Assembly: GCA_035610365.1 (NCBI GenBank)
Contig: CM069436.1
Location: 12,204,937-12,268,936, forward strand
DNA from: Aquatica leii
Lineage: Eukaryota > Arthropoda > Insecta > Coleoptera > Lampyridae
Direction of reading: 5' to 3'
Length of the DNA stretch: 64,000 nt
Shown here piece by piece: positions 11,641 through 21,407 of the stretch. Numbering within the stretch: position 1 is the first letter of the stretch; every line of letters starts with the position of its first letter. A program made the position numbers and the translations under genes. Under the pieces are notes generated by a model, which saw only the letters and a program-made list of their open reading frames with translations, was not told the origin of the DNA and made no database searches.

Positions 11641-13569
11641 GACCAATGAGTTTAAATAAACGTAACGGTTATTTCCTGAGAGTAATGTCGCGCTAAACTT
11701 TTGTCATCTTATTAGCCAAATTGCAATATTTTTACACAGTCGTAAAAACTGTACGCCAAATAATCTAAACGTAAAAGTTTCAATTACATTTTAACAAAGC
11801 ACTAATTATTATTGATTATACTATTATTGTTGTTGTCGCTGTTGAGGTTCGCATACTTAAATTCCAGTGTTGTTGCAGGTACTCATTTTTTGGTACCTAG
11901 GTACAGGTACATTTATTTAAAAGTACCTAGGTACAGGTGCAGGTACAGATTTGGCAAACGTACCTAAGTACAGGTACAGGTACAAAAAAATTTACTTTAA
12001 AATTTCAGGTACTTTTTAGGTACTCTTATTGAAAAACGATAGAAATAATTACTAATTACATCTATAAAATGCATGAAATGATTGAAATCAATCAACGAGG
12101 CTACTATATTAATCACTGTTGATGACACACAGTAGCTGTGCTGTGAATCTCAGTAAAAGTATTAAAATTTATACAACTTTTGTAATTGCAGTTTATTGAG
12201 CAATGATATTGTTGTTTATTGTATGAATTGCATAATTTAATAAGAAAAATAGGATTACTTATTCTTAAATGTTTATGAAAGTTACCTGTTAAGGTTTTGG
12301 GACTAAATTATAAGATACTGAACGGGATGGGTAATGCGTATGGCAGTTTTTAGTGATACAATTGACATTGGTTAGTAAGTACTTCAAGGGACCCATCGTT
12401 TTGTACTTGTACCGAGAAGACCTACTATTCGACGTACACGACAGCTTAATTTTCGTTGAGGTCGTGGTGACAGCACTTAATATTGTTGCGAATTTATTTA
12501 TTAAAAACTAATTATTTAAACAATTAAAAATTATGTTTACTTATTCTAGAAATATATACACTTTTAAATTAACCGAACTAATTAAATCTAATAATAATAT
12601 TTAATGAAAACACTTACACGAATTTATGTATAACCGTTGTATAAAACTATCACTTAAGATAAGATAACGTCCTCGGATTTCACACTATAAGTCACGTTCA
12701 CTCGATTCGGTGTACACTGTTATTTATTTAAAACGTCGCACGTGCTAATCACTTATTTATCTTCACTTTAATAATCTCTTTAATACTGCATGCATTCACA
12801 TTCCAGCAATAACTGACCTACGATTTCTTTCTTACGTATTTATAGACATCGGCGAATCCTTCTCGAGCGTTCCTTACTTTTCGCTATATCTTCTAGAAAC
12901 TAGATAACAGCTTCTAGAAGGCTCTTGCATTTGCAAGTAATTTCTCGGACGTTTCAATATGTTAATATCGTTGGTTATACCCGTTATAATTACGTTCTCG
13001 GCTTGTTTATGTAATTTAGTATGATACAAAGTCAAAATATGTCGTTTTTAGAATCATATTAAGCACGTATTGTTTATATAAGCAGAAATACAATTCGTAA
13101 TAAATTTTATTATAATGTCACTGTGTTATATAATCAGTTATAATTGTTTGCTTTTTCCTAGAACTCCACAACTGTCTTTCTAAAAATCATCTTCTATTTT
13201 TTATACACATTAACGATACCCTTCGGGAATCATCAAGGATGAATTTTGCAGGTCATGTATTATTTTTGGAATGTTTTAATAATTTCAAATGTGATTAAGT
13301 CCGAAACAAATATATAAAGCGTACAATGCATATACGCTTAAAAGTACCTATTTTATTAGGTACAAAGATACTTTCTAAAAAGTACTTAGGTACAGGTAAA
13401 GGTACATACATTAAAAAGTACCTTTCTAGGTACTTATAGGTACACAAAAATTACCTAGGTACTTGTACCTAGGTAAATCCCAACACTGTAAATTCATATT
13501 ACGATGAAAGTATTGGTGTATGTAGGTCACGTTGCAAAATATATAACGTAAAAGTCATGTAATAAAAAC
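11641..13569. repeat. MITE, AACGTAACTGTTATT family, copy 3, split by an insertion
   Basis: The left part 11641-11857 has AAATAAACGTAACGGTTATT and TTTACACAGTCGTAAAAACT. The right part 13496-13569 has ATAACGTAAAAGTCATGTAA followed by TAAAAACA, the opposite end of the family. Removing the 1624-bp element between them gives about 290 bases, near the length of the complete copies. The host MITE is therefore older than the inserted element. Confidence 0.5.
11865..13488. mobile_element. Non-autonomous hAT-like element with GGTAC-rich ends
   Basis: Starts CAGTGTTG and ends CAACACTG (an 8-base perfect inverted terminus) with TAAATTC directly repeated on both sides (11858-11864 and 13489-13495). Both subterminal zones (11876-12045 and 13338-13475) are packed with GTACCTAGGTAC-, GGTACAGGTAC- and AAAGTACCT-type words in both orientations. 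A CAGTG terminus and a 7-8-base duplication suit hAT transposons (inference). The interior has no open reading frame resembling a transposase. Confidence 0.6.
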
Positions 13570-13917
13570 ACAATCTGGTTGCAAAGCTTTCGACAACTTC
13601 TCTTGCCACAACTGTGAAAATATTTTCAACAACATCGAGTTAAATTAAGTCTCAATTTGACAACAGAATGTTTGCATTGCATTTTTAAAATAGGCAAGTT
13701 GACATAAAAAACTGAAAACTGTAGTTTTGTAAAGTTTCTAATTCAATTACATACAGGAGACGCAAGCAAATAATTGTAAAAATATGACTTTGACTATACA
13801 AGTTCATTGAACGCAACCATTCTTGTTTTCACAAATTCTAACCTCATTTTATTTGTTTGTAATTTGTAAAACCAACACGTGAAACTTTTTTAAGTACGAA
13901 TCTAATAACACGTCGCA

Positions 13918-16626
13918 ATGGCAAAAGCAAAAAATAAAAAGAAAAAATTGGCCGAACACATTAGCAACAAGAAGAAGCTACAAAAAACCAAATCGCTAAA
14001 TCCGTTTGAAATTCACATTAATAAACAGAAAATGAAGGTCCTCGGACAGAAACTAAAACACGACAGAGGATTACCGGGGGTTTCTAGAGCAAAAGCAATT
14101 AATAAACGAAAGGGGACGCTTTTACAAGAATTTAAGTTAATGAATAAATCGAATAAGTTTTTAGATAAACGAATTGGTGAAAAAAATTCCGGTTTCACGG
14201 AAGATGATCGTGCTATGGCTAGGTATGCAGCCGTGCGGATTAAGGCACATAAGAAGGCGTCTATTTTTAATCTAGCTAATGATGAAGTGCTTACGCATAA
14301 AGGACAAACATTAAACGAAATCGAGAAGTTTGATGATCCAAAATCGGACGACGACGATGATAGCTTAAACGAAGGCAACACCGGCAAGTTGGAGTCTGAT
14401 TTCGTTGGTGATGCCCATTTTGGTGGTGGTGTTTTAACAAATACGGGCTCAGAAGGTTTTAAATCGCATAAAGACCTAATTAACCAATTAATAGCAGAGT
14501 CAAAAAAACGTAAAGCTGAGAAACAAAAGAATAAGGAGCAAACATTGGAACTTACCGAAAAGTTAGATGAAGAATGGAAGGATTTAATTCCGCTTGTAAA
14601 TCGTAGTGTTAAAACCGCTGAAGATCGGGTGCAGGAAGTTTCAGAGGTTGATGATTACGACAAGGTAATGCGTGAGTTGAGGTTTGAGGCACGGGGACAA
14701 CCGACAGATCGTTTAAAAAGCGAGGACGAAATCGCTAAAGAGGAGAAGGAAAAATTGGAGAAGTTAGAAAGGGAACGTTTGAGTCGAATGAAGGGGGTTT
14801 TTAATGATTCCATTAAGACTGTTCCACATCGTAGTGCTGACGATTTGGACGATGATTTTGCGTATGATTCAGAGCCTGAAGTTACGTTGGCTTATAACGA
14901 AAAAGGGGAATCGAATATTGTTTCTGATAAAAGTCGACAGGTAGATGTAGAAGAGGTCCAGGATTTTAATAATGTGGAAGAGGATAATGACGAGTCTGAA
15001 GACTGCGACACAGCTTCTGAAGACGATTTGTCTGATCTAAAACATGAAAGTAGTTCAGATGATGAAGGTAATGATACTAATGTTGTAGAAGTGGAAGGTG
15101 ACGAAATGGAGGAAGAAGGTAATGATGAGGAACTCAACGGTATTAGTAAAAACGATATCAAAACTGATTTACTACAAAGGAAAAAAGTTATGGAAAAAGC
15201 GAGGCAGGAGCTACCATATACGTTTGAACTACCAGAGTCGTACTCGGATTTACAAGAGGTATTAAAAAACCGCTCGCCTGAGTATCACAGCGTGATTCTT
15301 GAAAGGATGATTAAGTGTAATCATCCTAGTTTAGCTGAATCTAACAAGGAAAAACTAGGGCTTCTCTTTGTATATTTACTACAATACATCGATGATTTAA
15401 ATTTTGACGATGATATAAATAGTTGTTTTAAAACGTTTGCTTGTTTGCTGCCGCACATTTTCGATTTGGCACAAATGAACCAAGCAAACGCTCAAAAGTC
15501 AATACTGGAAGTGGTGAAAGAAAAGCAAAAAGACTACAGGAAAAACAAAAGAAGGTATCCGGGCCCCAGTGTTTTATTGTTCTTTAAATTAATTAGTTGT
15601 GTTTTCCCCACGTCAGACTTTCGACACCCAGTCGTTACTCCTTCGATCGTATTCATCGACCAAATGTTATTTAAGTGCAAATTAAATACGAGGAAAGACA
15701 TTGCTTACGGTTTCTTCTTAGTCAACTTAATTTTAGAGGTTAGTACATCTACGAATTTACGAGTTTACTTATAACATGTTTTAGTATACGTCATTATCCA
15801 AAAGGTACTTGCCTTCGGCTATAAACTTTTTAGCCGGGTTACTACACATGGCGATACCAAAGAACACCGTTCAACGAATAAGAGTTTTGCCACCATTTAA
15901 ATCAACGTCGAATAGTTTAGCTTTGTACAGGAAAGAATCCACATTAAAGATGTCGTTGAAGTTAGAACCAACTGATTTAATCGAAACAGAAATTACTGAC
16001 GATTTCAAAGTTCGCGTTTTATATAACGCCTTAAAAATAATATCCGAGTTTAATTACAACTTTAAAGAGTTTGCGTCTAATCGGGAAATATTTGCATTAA
16101 TAGTTAAATACTTAGAACTCATACCCATCGATCACTATAACGATAACATGCAGGAAGAAATGAAAAATTTATTAAGTTCGCTTAAAGCAACTACTGAGAA
16201 AAAGCTGTTTTATCTTATGGCGGAAGTGAAACGACCAAAGGCTTTGAGGCTGTACGAACCGAATATACAAAAAGTGTACGTTTTGGAACTGGTGTTTATC
16301 TTAGTTTCATTTTTTCTTGTAGGTACGATTTTAAGAAGCACAAAGTATTGTCAAAAGAAAAAGCCGAACGTGCTAAATTGCTACATAAAATTAAAATGGA
16401 GAAGAAAGGTGCTCTGCGAGAAATCCGGAGGGATAATTCGTTCTTGGGCAGGGTTAAGATTAAAGAAAGAATACAAAGGTAAAGTCGTTTTAATGTGTAC
16501 ATCGATATTGAATTTTTTCTTTTCAGCGATAAACAACGTCAAGAGAAAGTTAAAAGAATTTTTGCAGAGGCTAATGTACAACAGAGCGAGCTTAATGCTA
16601 TGGATCGAAAAAATAAAAGAAAGTAA
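13918..16626 (+). CDS. NOP14: NOP14 nucleolar protein (small-subunit processome)
   Basis: Four exons: 13918-15738, 15785-16275, 16323-16478 and 16527-16626, phases consistent, 855 residues, essentially the length known for the family. The start ATG at 13918 opens a lysine-rich nucleolar-type N-terminus (MAKAKNKKKKLAEH). Conserved NOP14 blocks include NPFEIHINKQKMKVLG, GFTEDDRAMARYA, FNLANDEVLTHKGQTL, FVGDAHFGGGVL and YTSLSKRYLPSAINFL. A long acidic region spans roughly residues 325-410. The C-terminus ends in basic residues (NAMDRKNKRK). NOP14 acts in the nucleolus in 18S rRNA maturation and 40S assembly, partnered with EMG1 and NOC4 in other eukaryotes. AATAAA lies just after the stop (about 16641). 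Confidence 0.95.
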
Positions 16627-16680
16627 TGTTTACCGATATAAAATAAAGATAAATAATTTTACAAATTAGTTTATTAATTC

Positions 16681-17485
16681 TATATACAGAGTGGTTCAAA
16701 AGTTTGGAACAAAATTCATAATATTTTTGGAAAAATTTCTTGCACAGTTCGGTTTTTATTTTTTGTTGGGCACATTTTAGCATAGAAAAATTTAACCACA
16801 AACTCAAGATGACGACCAGGCCCATTTTGTAAAAAAATTTAAATGGAAAAAGGGCTCGTGTAGAAGTTTTAAAACATCGATAAAGGTATAACAAAATGGC
16901 GACCTTTTCAATGCGTCACTTTTTTCGTTTCTGGAACGAATAACAAATTTAAAAATACAAATAACGAAAGTAATCAGACGTATTATAAGTCAGCTAATGT
17001 TCACCGGAAATGTTTGCCGTTGGCACTGGGCAAGACGGATGTAAACGCTTTCCACGGTACGTTGGACGGTCTTCTGATCTGTGTCTTGGATCCGGTTTTT
17101 AAGTTCATCTAAGTCATTGAGCTTACTTAAATAAACTTTTGACTTTACATGACCCTATAGAAAAAAAACCGAGTAGGGTAAGCTTCTCCTTCTTCTTATT
17201 CATCTGCCTGGAACAACTTCGTTGAGGTATCTCCAGCAAAATGTGGGGGAGCGCCATCTTGTTGAAACCAGATTGTGCGGCGAGGTGCGTCTGGACTGTT
17301 TTCATCCGGAAACAACTCTGCCAATGCCGGTACTAGCTCAAATCCTAAGAAATCTAAATACTTTTCACTATTTAAATTTCCCTCCAACAAGACAGGTCTC
17401 AGAACGCGATTTCCTAATAGTCCCGCCCACACATTAACTTTTTGGGGATGTTTGGTATGATTGTAAAGCTTTTTTATCAATTTTT
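16681..17485 (-). mobile_element. Mariner-like (IS630-Tc1-mariner) transposase remnant, 5' truncated
   Basis: Minus-strand pieces show the DDE-type transposase: NHTKHPQKVNVWAG, then WFQQDGAPPHF carrying a catalytic Asp, then in another frame VKSKVYLSKLNDLDELKNRI and the C-terminus QRTVESVYIRLAQCQRQTF. A deletion and frameshifts separate them. The right end at about 16685 (CAGAGTGGTTCAAAAGTTTG) looks like a terminal repeat. The left end is lost where the tandem satellite begins near 17465. Confidence 0.8.
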
Positions 17486-18745
17486 TTTCAAAACAGACAA
17501 GCTTATTATTTTGCTATTAAAAAAACTGCACTCTTCTAGCTGATCTAGTTCGCAATTGCAGTCTAAACATTTGACAAAATTTTCCTAAAAAAAATTGCAT
17601 TAAAGGCACTTTTTATGGTTTATTAAGCTTTTTTATTAAATTTTACGAACAAAACGTTTAGAAAAGCTCATTAAATTGCTATTTAAAAAAACTGCATTCT
17701 TCTAGGTGTCCTAATTAGTCTGCAGTTGACGTTAAAACATTTGACAAAATTTTCTTCAAAAAATTTGTATTAAAAACCATTTTTATATTATTCGTAAAGC
17801 TTTTTTATTAATATTTTTTACAAAAACCGTAGAAAAGCTCATAATCTTGCTATTTCAAAAAAACTGCACTCTTCTAGCTGTCCTAGTTAGTCCGCACTTG
17901 CCGTTTAAACATATTTGACAAAATTTTCTTTAAAAATTTTGCATTAAAAGCACCTTTTATGGTTTATTAAGCTTTTTTATAAAATTTTCTAAACAAAACG
18001 TTTAGAAAAGCTTATTATATTGCTAATAAAAAAAAACTGCATTCTTCTAGCTGTCCTAATTAGTCTGCAGTTGACGTTAAAACATTTGACAAAATTTTCT
18101 TCAAAAAATATGTGTTAAAAGCCATTGTTATATTATTTGTAAAGCTTTTTTATTAATATTTTTTACAAAACACGTAGAAAAGCTCATAATCTTGCTATTT
18201 AAAAAAACTGCACTCTTCTAGCTGTCCTAGTTAGTCCGCACTTGCCGTTTAAACATATTTGACAAAATTTTCTTTAAAAATTTTGCATTAAAAGCACCTT
18301 TTATGGTTTATTAAGCTTTTTTATAAAATTTTCTAAACAAAACGTTTAGAAAAGCTTATTATATTGCTAATAAAAAAAAACTGCATTCTTCTAGCTGTCG
18401 TAATTAGTCTGCAGTTGACGTTAAAACATTTGACAAAATTTTCTTCAAAAAATATGTGTTAAAAGCCATTGTTATATTATTTGTAAAGCTTTTTTATTAA
18501 TATTTTTTACAAAACACGTAGAAAAGCTCATAACCTTGCTATTTAAAAAAACTGCACTCTTCTAGCTGTCCTAGTTAGTCCGCACTTGCCATTTAAACAT
18601 TTGCCAAAATTTTCTTCAAAAAAATTGCAATAAAATCAGTTTTTATGGTTTATAAAGCTTTTTTGTGAAATTTTTTGCACAAAACGTTTAAAAAAGCTCA
18701 TTCTCTTGCTACTAAAAAACTGCAGTCTTTTAGCTGTCCTATTTG
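17463..18745. repeat. ~171-bp tandem satellite, about 8 monomers, dimeric higher order
   Basis: The landmark AAAACTGCAYTCTTCTAGCT recurs with CTGCA at about 17526, 17692, 17864, 18037, 18208, 18381, 18552 and (diverged) 18720. Spacings are 166, 172, 173, 171, 173, 171 and 168. Two monomer types alternate: one with CTGTCCTAGTTAGTCCGCAC, the other with TAATTAGTCTGCAGTTGACG. Same-type monomers in the middle are 344 bases apart and nearly identical, while edge monomers are diverged. No coding capacity. Confidence 0.9.
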
Positions 18746-19444
18746 TTGTTTCAATGAAAAATTCAATGGTCCAATATTCATCCAAACTTCGTTGTTGCAA
18801 TAAGGCTCGGTACACTTACTCGCAAAGTAAAAATACGAACGATTGTTACAAAATATTGTAAATATTTCAAACAGCTTAGTTACTACAACAGTTACTAAGC
18901 AGAGGCAGACGTTTGTATATTTTTTTAGAGTAGATGCCAGCAGTTTTTGATTTTTTTAAAATTCGTTTTTAACAAAACTAAAAAAATATCTCCATTTATG
19001 ACTCCTACTTTTTTATTGTTCCATATTGATACGAGCTTAAGATTGATTTATCTAGCGATTTGTTATATAACTAAATTTACTAAAACACAAACTAAGAAAA
19101 TATAACTAACCAATTAATAAAACAACGCTTTACTAAATTAATTTATATAACAATGTCAATTTACATAATCACACTAAAGCGCTATTATTTCTTAGACTTT
19201 TTATTTATGCGAACAAGTCATTTTCCTAGATTGTTTAAAAATAATATTGGATTTCTAGGATTATTCTAGAATGTTACAATCATTTCATAGTAGTGATGTA
19301 TTAAATGCGTTTTAATATTAGAGGTTCTTTCAAATTCAACAGACAATCGAAAAAAAAATCGATAAAACTTATACAACACCGAAATAATAAATTTTGTTAT
19401 AGGTACAAAATAACTATTTAAATATACAAAAACAAATAACATTT
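18746..19444. other. Intergenic, nothing recognised
   Basis: AT-rich spacer between the satellite and the 3' end of the small secreted-protein gene. I see no coding frame, repeat or RNA gene. Confidence 0.4.
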
Positions 19445-19819
19445 TTAAAAACGAGTTATCATACTTATAGATGGCTTACAAACTCCATTAATACAAGATA
19501 GACCTTCGCCGCATTTATTTGGATTTGGTGGGACGCCCATTAAGAAAGTAAATCCCGCACATTTTTCATTAAGTTCTGTTAATAATTGCAATGATAAAAC
19601 ATATAATTACAAACAAATACACTTACGCAAGATAGGAACACACTTCAAACAACATAAGCAGTAGCCAACTGGCTTTAACGTCTGTCCCGGTGGGCACTCA
19701 TCGATGACTTCGCACTGTACATCATCACAAAAATTTCCACAAACGATAGACTCGGTTTCTTTGCAACAGAAGGTGATGAGAATCAATAGAGGTATAAGAA
19801 GCACTCGCATATGATACAT
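19445..19819 (-). CDS. Small secreted Cys-rich protein, fungal protease inhibitor-1-like
   Basis: Two exons, 19627-19819 and 19445-19575, phase 1 junction with GT...AG, 107 residues. A signal peptide is clear (MRVLLIPLLILITFCC within the first ~20 residues; either Met1 or Met4 could start translation). The mature part is rich in cysteine: CGNFCDDVQC, ECPPGQTLKPVGYCLCCLKC, then NEKCAGF, NKCGEGLSCINGVCKP. The spacing resembles insect fungal protease inhibitor-1 / IGFBP-like N-domains, secreted proteins proposed to inhibit serine proteases from fungi. The exact inhibitory target cannot be read from sequence. It lies alone between a satellite and transposon remnants. Confidence 0.75.
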
Positions 19820-20319
19820 TTTATCTACAAAAAGTGTTTGTTTATTGTTTAGTAAATGTTACTAAAATTTAAAAAAAGATGGTGGTTTTCTTGACTGGTA
19901 CCTAATGAAAAAAACTGGTATGGTCACCACACGACTTTCCTATAAGGTATTATGAATGAATGTTTTCTTTTTTTTTCAGTTATGTTGGCATAAAATCATT
20001 TTGAAGTGATATGTATAGGTGTGTATTCATTTCCTATAGCAGGCTATAATTTTTTTGAAATTTTTTTCCTCGATTTTATTAAGATCATATCGACTAAACC
20101 TTATATTTGTGCGCCTCGATATTACTTACCCCTTTAATACATCAGAAAAAAAAATAATCGCAGCCAGGATTCGAAACTATGTTATATTTGTGAAATCATT
20201 TTAAATTACAAATTAAATATCTGATAAACTGTTAATGTTAGAATTTTTTTTATTTGAATAAATTGTTAGGAAGAATTGTCTCTATAAGAAACTGTAAAAA
20301 TAATTCAAATAATTTACAT
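19820..20319. other. Intergenic, nothing recognised
   Basis: Upstream region of the small secreted-protein gene. AT-rich, with a short T-run near 19965 and no recognised promoter element beyond generic AT richness. Confidence 0.35.
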
Positions 20320-20485
20320 TCGTACAAAATTATATAAGAAAAACTGTTAAAAATGGCGGATACACCTACTTTCGGTTTCTTTATCAAACCCATCTTTTGA
20401 CAAAGCAGAGAGAATATAAAAAGCCAGCTCCATACCAAATTTCAAGTTACTAGGACTTTTGGTTCGAGAGTTACCGTGGGTAGAT
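20320..20485. repeat. Dispersed ~160-bp repeat, copy 1
   Basis: From AAGAAAAACTGTTAAAAATG through CCGTGGGTA this matches 42320-42485 base by base with scattered substitutions, both in plus orientation; shared words include TTCATACC/CCATACCAAATTTCAA and TTTGGTTCGAGAGTTA. It abuts a transposase remnant, so it may be a non-coding part of that DNA transposon. Confidence 0.7.
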
Positions 20486-20489
20486 CCAA

Positions 20490-20890
20490 ATATAATTTCG
20501 AATGACGCTTAAAGACAACAATAAACAACCAAAACCATACATGAAACCTACATTCATCACGTCATATGGAGTTAAGAACTGGATAGCGTATATTATAGTG
20601 CATGCAGGTGGTTTATATGAGTTTGTAAACAACGGTCTTTTAATTTTTAAACCGCAAACTACGTCTGGCGACTGATTATATAAATTATACAAATTTTATG
20701 CAATGGCTGGAGAAGCAAGCTATTCCAAATGTACCCCCCAATGGTCTCATCGTAATGGATTATTTTATCACTCGTGGAAATAAACAAACATCCGGCTCAA
20801 AGTAATCGTAAAGAAGATATTATCGATCGTTATTAAAAACAAATGGAATTTCTACAACTGAAATGCGAAAAGCAGAATTATTAATAAACA
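20490..20890 (+). pseudogene. Decayed Tc1/mariner-type DDE transposase fragment
   Basis: Plus-strand frames, broken by several stops and shifts, give RTG-like and HAGG-like pieces followed by NFMQWLEKQAIPNVPPNGLI and VMDY. These resemble the block preceding and containing the second catalytic Asp in a transposase family common in insects (WLKEQ...PPNSVIVMDNAPYH). The Asp-Asn-Ala-Pro box is degraded to DYFIT. Confidence 0.55.
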
Positions 20891-21100
20891 TTTGATGGCA
20901 GAGCCATTTTATAGTGTAAATTTACTATGTATAATTAATAACTTTAAATAGCTATAACGGCGGTAAAACGTTGGAAGTTGATTTTACACCCGCAAATTTT
21001 AAAATAGTTTTGAATAAATCTGCGGAATAAAACCACAACATAAAGGACATTGGGGGTAAAGCAATGTCAATGCAATTGTGCAAATGCCACCAGAGTGAAT

Positions 21101-21142
21101 TACTGGATGTTCGTTTCGCCCTATTGGGGTTCATCAGCAGTA
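21101..21142 (-). ncRNA. Hammerhead ribozyme-like motif, arm A (type I topology)
   Basis: Minus strand, 5' to 3': stem I strand TACTG (21142-21138), core CTGATGA (21137-21131), stem II hairpin ACCCCAATAGGGC (CCC pairs with GGG), core GAAA (21117-21114), a very short stem III segment CGAACA, cleavage triplet ATC (ending 21106), then stem I partner CAGTA (21105-21101). All invariant core bases known for hammerheads are present; the first stem II pair is an A/C mismatch. A minimal stem III is typical of hammerheads in Penelope-like elements, where activity may need a dimer (established knowledge); activity here is inference. Confidence 0.6.
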
Positions 21143-21219
21143 TTGGATACACGCGTTAAGCTTATAAGCTATAGAGGGTTGTCAATGCAATTGTAGGAAT
21201 TACATTAGCGTGTACCTTC

Positions 21220-21261
21220 TACTGCTGATGAGCCCAAAAAGGACAAAACGGCCGTCCAGTA
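21220..21261 (+). ncRNA. Hammerhead ribozyme-like motif, arm B (core base changed)
   Basis: Plus strand: stem I strand TACTG (21220-21224), core CTGATGA (21225-21231), stem II GCCCAAAAAGGAC, then AAAA where GAAA is expected (21245-21248), stem III CGGCCG (self-complementary), cleavage triplet GTC (ending 21256), then CAGTA pairing back to TACTG. The G-to-A change in the invariant GAAA should abolish or strongly reduce self-cleavage. Arm A keeps the G, so the two arms decayed independently from an intact ancestor. Confidence 0.55.
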
Positions 21262-21407
21262 ATTCACTCTGGTAGCATTTGCACAATTCCATTGAAATAA
21301 CTTTACCTCCAATGTCCTTTACGTTGTGGTTTTAAGCCGCAGCTTTATTCAAAACCATTTTGAAATTCGCGGGTGTAAAATCAACGTTTTACCGCCGTTA
21401 TAGCTAT

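Larger units (their letters stand above)
20948..21407. mobile_element. Foldback element with long inverted arms
   Basis: Arms 20948-21172 and 21184-21407 are inverted copies, roughly 85-90% alike by eye. Both ends read ATAGCTATAACGGCGGTAAA (the right one in reverse complement). A third, partial copy of the arm body lies at about 45733-45797. There is no open reading frame. Each arm carries a hammerhead-like core near the centre, described separately. Confidence 0.8.

Noticed and set aside
12480-12960. Possible relationship to 22690-23000 as paired LTRs
   Set aside because: Only short AT-rich words such as TCACTCATTTATTTA-like pieces are shared; not enough to support homology by eye.
14013-15161. 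Minus-strand serine-rich frames opposite NOP14
   Set aside because: Antisense of the acidic and lysine-rich NOP14 coding sequence.
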